Assembly: GCA_900539145.1 (NCBI GenBank)
Contig: UQAX01000004.1
Coordinates: 28,050-92,049, forward strand
From: an uncultured Blautia sp.
GTDB lineage: Bacteria > Bacillota > Clostridia > Lachnospirales > Lachnospiraceae
DNA length: 64,000 nt
Direction: 5' to 3'
The notes below the pieces were generated by a model. The model was not told the origin of the DNA and did not search any database. It worked only from the letters and a program-made list of their open reading frames with translations. This document shows positions 61,930-64,000 of the stretch, one piece after another. Position 1 is the stretch's first letter. Each line of letters opens with the position of its first letter. The position numbers were made by a program, and so were the translations under genes.

Positions 61930-62042
61930 GTTGCCAAGTGCAATATAGAAAATAACCACGCCTGTGAATTTCAACGGGGGGTGCTTAGAAAGTCCCGAAG
62001 GAGCAGAAGCAGGTGGAAGAGAAAACCAAAGGAGAGAAAAAA
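61930..62042 (+). ncRNA. Structured leader of rpsB
   Basis: The leader holds CCAC-GC-CTG (61956-61964), which can pair with CAGGTGG (62010-62016), and TGCTT (61982-61986), which can pair with AAGCA (62007-62011); the two pairings share bases and compete. A G-run (GGGGGG near 61980) and CCC (61994-61996) can pair too. This suggests an autogenous control leader for S2 like those known upstream of rpsB in other phyla. No named family was recognised. Confidence 0.5.
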
Positions 62043-62783
62043 ATGAGCGTTATTTCAATGAAACAGTTACTTGAAGCAGGTGTTCATTTCGGACATCAGA
62101 CAAGAAGATGGAACCCTAAAATGGCACCATACATCTACACAGAAAGAAATGGTATCTACATCATCGACTTACAGAAATCAGTGGGAATGGTTGACGATGC
62201 TTACAAAGCAATCGCTGACATCGCTGCAGAAGGTGGCACAATCCTGTTCGTAGGAACAAAGAAACAGGCTCAGGACGCTATCAAAACAGAAGCTGAAAGA
62301 TGTGGAATGTTCTATGTAAATGAAAGATGGTTAGGCGGTATGCTGACTAACTTCAAGACAATCCAGAGCAGAATTGCAAGATTAAAAGAAATCGAAGCTA
62401 TGGAAGCTGACGGAACATTTGATGTTCTGCCTAAGAAAGAAGTAATCAACCTGAAAAAAGAACTGGAAAAATTACAGAAAAACCTTGGCGGAATTAAAGA
62501 AATGAAAAAACTTCCAGACGCTATCTTTATCGTAGATCCGAAAAAAGAAAGAATCTGTGTACAGGAAGCTCATACATTAGGTATTCCGTTAATTGGTATC
62601 GCTGATACAAACTGCGATCCGGAAGAATTAGATTACGTAATCCCAGGAAACGATGATGCTATCAGAGCTGTAAAATTAATCGTTTCTAAAATGGCTGACG
62701 CTGTTATCGAAGCAAATCAGGGCGAAGCTGCTGATGCTGAAGAAATCTTCGCAGAAGAAACAGAAGAAGTTGTAGAAGAATAA
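62043..62783 (+). CDS. rpsB: Small ribosomal subunit protein uS2
   Basis: A 246-residue ribosomal protein S2. The opening MSVISMKQLLEAGVHFGHQTRRWNPKM is diagnostic, followed by ERNGIYIIDLQKSVGMV, FVGTKKQAQDAI, RWLGGMLTNFKTI and PLIGIADTNCDPE. The C-terminus is a short acidic tail. AAAGGAGAG precedes the ATG at 62043; an upstream in-frame ATG at 62013 falls in the structured leader and is not used. It is the first gene of the rpsB-tsf unit, with a long leader and a 15-bp hairpin before tsf. Confidence 0.97.
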   Translation: MSVISMKQLLEAGVHFGHQTRRWNPKMAPYIYTERNGIYIIDLQKSVGMVDDAYKAIADIAAEGGTILFVGTKKQAQDAIKTEAERCGMFYVNERWLGGMLTNFKTIQSRIARLKEIEAMEADGTFDVLPKKEVINLKKELEKLQKNLGGIKEMKKLPDAIFIVDPKKERICVQEAHTLGIPLIGIADTNCDPEELDYVIPGNDDAIRAVKLIVSKMADAVIEANQGEAADAEEIFAEETEEVVEE

Positions 62784-62808
62784 TCTTATTCAAAATGGAA
62801 TAAATGAA

Positions 62809-62841
62809 GCTGTCATATAAAATCTGATTTTGTGTGACAGC
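62809..62841 (+). terminator. Hairpin between rpsB and tsf (partial terminator or processing site)
   Basis: 62809-62823 and 62827-62841 form a 15-bp RNA stem with two U-G wobbles around a 3-base loop. No T-tract follows, so readthrough into tsf is expected; it may tune EF-Ts level relative to S2. Confidence 0.6.
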
Positions 62842-62881
62842 CTCATTCCGTATAAAAGGTATTATACAGGAGGAATTTAAA

Positions 62882-63820
62882 ATGGCTATTACAGCAGGAA
62901 TGGTAAAAGAATTAAGAGAAATGACAGGCGCTGGTATGATGGACTGTAAGAAAGCTCTTACAGCAACAGAAGGCGATATGGATAAAGCAGTTGAATTTTT
63001 AAGAGAAAAAGGTCTTGCAACAGCTCAGAAAAAAGCCGGACGTATTGCAGCAGAAGGTCTTTGCCAGACTTTAGTTTCCGCAGACGAAAAACACGCAGTT
63101 GTTGTTGAAGTAAATGCAGAAACAGACTTCGTTGCGAAAAACGATGTATTCCAGGGATATGTAGCTCAGGTTGCAGAAGCAGTTATGGAAACAGAAGCAG
63201 CTACAACAGAAGAATTCCTTGCTTCTCCATGGAAATTTGATACAACAAAAACTGTAAACGAAGCTTTAGCAGCACAGATTGCTGTTATCGGTGAAAATAT
63301 GAACATCAGAAGATTTGCGAAAGCATCTGAAGAAAACGGATTTATTGCTTCCTATACACACATGGGCGGTAAAATCGGCGTTTTAGTTGATGTTGAAACA
63401 GACGTTGTAAATGATGCAGTAAGAGAAATGGCTAGAAACGTAGCAATGCAGATTGCTGCTTTAAAACCACAGTATACAAACAGCTCTGAAGTAAGTGAAG
63501 AATATATTGCACATGAAAAAGAAATTCTTCTTGCTCAGATTATGAACGACCCAAAAGAGTCCCAGAAACCGGAAAAAGTTATTCAGGGAATGATTAGCGG
63601 ACGTATCAACAAAGAATTAAAAGAAATCTGTCTGTTAGATCAGGTTTATGTAAAAGCTGAAGACGGAAAACAGAACGTAGCTAAATATGTAGAAGAAGTT
63701 GCAAAAGCTAACGGCGCTAAAATTACTGTAAAAGGATTTGTTCGTTTTGAGACAGGCGAAGGAATTGAAAAGAAACAGGAAGATTTCGCTGCTGAAGTTG
63801 CTGCACAGATGGGAAACTAA
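62882..63820 (+). CDS. tsf: Elongation factor Ts
   Basis: A 312-residue guanine-nucleotide exchange factor for EF-Tu. The N-terminal UBA-like part MVKELREMTGAGMMDCKKAL and the NAETDFVAKND motif (about 75-85) are diagnostic; the C-terminal core continues through FIASYTHMGGKIGVLVDVE to the end. CAGGAGG precedes the ATG at 62882 by about eight bases; an earlier in-frame ATG (62834) lies within the preceding hairpin's flank. It follows rpsB, as in most bacteria, and is closed by a strong terminator. Confidence 0.97.
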   Translation: MAITAGMVKELREMTGAGMMDCKKALTATEGDMDKAVEFLREKGLATAQKKAGRIAAEGLCQTLVSADEKHAVVVEVNAETDFVAKNDVFQGYVAQVAEAVMETEAATTEEFLASPWKFDTTKTVNEALAAQIAVIGENMNIRRFAKASEENGFIASYTHMGGKIGVLVDVETDVVNDAVREMARNVAMQIAALKPQYTNSSEVSEEYIAHEKEILLAQIMNDPKESQKPEKVIQGMISGRINKELKEICLLDQVYVKAEDGKQNVAKYVEEVAKANGAKITVKGFVRFETGEGIEKKQEDFAAEVAAQMGN

Positions 63821-63852
63821 TCTGAACTTCATGTCAAATATTTAAGAACCAC

Positions 63853-63885
63853 CCCTTGTAAATAATACATTTACAAGGGTTTTTT
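63853..63885 (+). terminator. Rho-independent terminator of rpsB-tsf
   Basis: CCCTTGTAAAT (63853-63863) pairs perfectly with ATTTACAAGGG (63869-63879) around a five-base loop, then six T residues. The remaining 115 bases to the window edge hold no recognisable gene. Confidence 0.95.
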
Positions 63886-64000
63886 GCATAAAATGACACT
63901 AGAAGAAAAGTGCAAAAAATTCAGTAATAATTAGGTATAGCAATCCTTGAGTTTCCGCAAACTGTAATTCAAAAAGGAATATGTCTGCCTAAAGAGCAAT

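Overview
The window looks like chromosomal DNA of a low-to-mid GC gut Firmicute of the Lachnospiraceae (Blautia/Ruminococcus-like; genus not settled). The evidence is: a SCIFF ranthipeptide cassette beside secDF, recJ, apt, relA, hemZ, hisS and aspS in the order usual for Clostridia; a single-chain clostridial PurL; a class III fructose-bisphosphatase; strong AGGAGG ribosome binding sites; and gut-type surface proteins including a GH101 mucin O-glycanase. No tRNA, rRNA, CRISPR array, prophage or insertion sequence was found.

Layout. 1-2.6 kb: 3' part of a DinG/XPD-type helicase converging on a LysR regulator, then an AT-rich gap with a repeat-like hairpin. 2.6-11.6 kb: purL and a 1668-residue secreted lamin-tail/metallophosphoesterase protein. 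11.8-18.2 kb: a GT2 glycosyltransferase plus YfhO-type membrane protein (candidate lipoteichoic-acid or cell-wall glycosylation pair), a small membrane protein, a DusC-like tRNA dihydrouridine synthase, a YdcF-like protein and a methyltransferase. 18.2-20.9 kb: a decayed zone with hairpins, a membrane protein whose best start has become ATC, and a diguanylate cyclase pseudogene broken twice. 21-26.2 kb (minus strand): pyruvate formate-lyase split into a 691-residue catalytic protein and a separate 80-residue glycyl-radical protein, followed by its activase; then a YesL-like protein and a CNNM/CorC transporter.

26.4-42.9 kb: an anchored surface protein, then the conserved block TIGR04086-like membrane protein, SCIFF precursor, radical SAM maturase, secDF, recJ, apt, relA/spoT, MBL hydrolase, hemZ, hisS, aspS. 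43-48.8 kb: a lipoprotein divergent from two membrane-fusion proteins and a MacB-like permease, with no ATPase gene in the cluster. This cluster is flanked by two inverted copies of a 96-bp repeat, each sitting in the loop of a different terminator-like stem. 49-51.7 kb: degV and argS. 51.9-58.9 kb: a 2349-residue multidomain GH101 enzyme with choline-binding-like repeats. 59.1-63.9 kb: fbp, an esterase, and the rpsB-tsf translation operon with a structured leader.

The most unusual items are the 96-bp repeat pair nested in unrelated stems, the clean two-gene split of pyruvate formate-lyase with a Cys-rich tail on the large part, the domain inserted in the second fusion protein's helical hairpin, and the RNA hairpins that separate SCIFF precursor from maturase. 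All functional calls come from reading motifs by eye; no database search was run.
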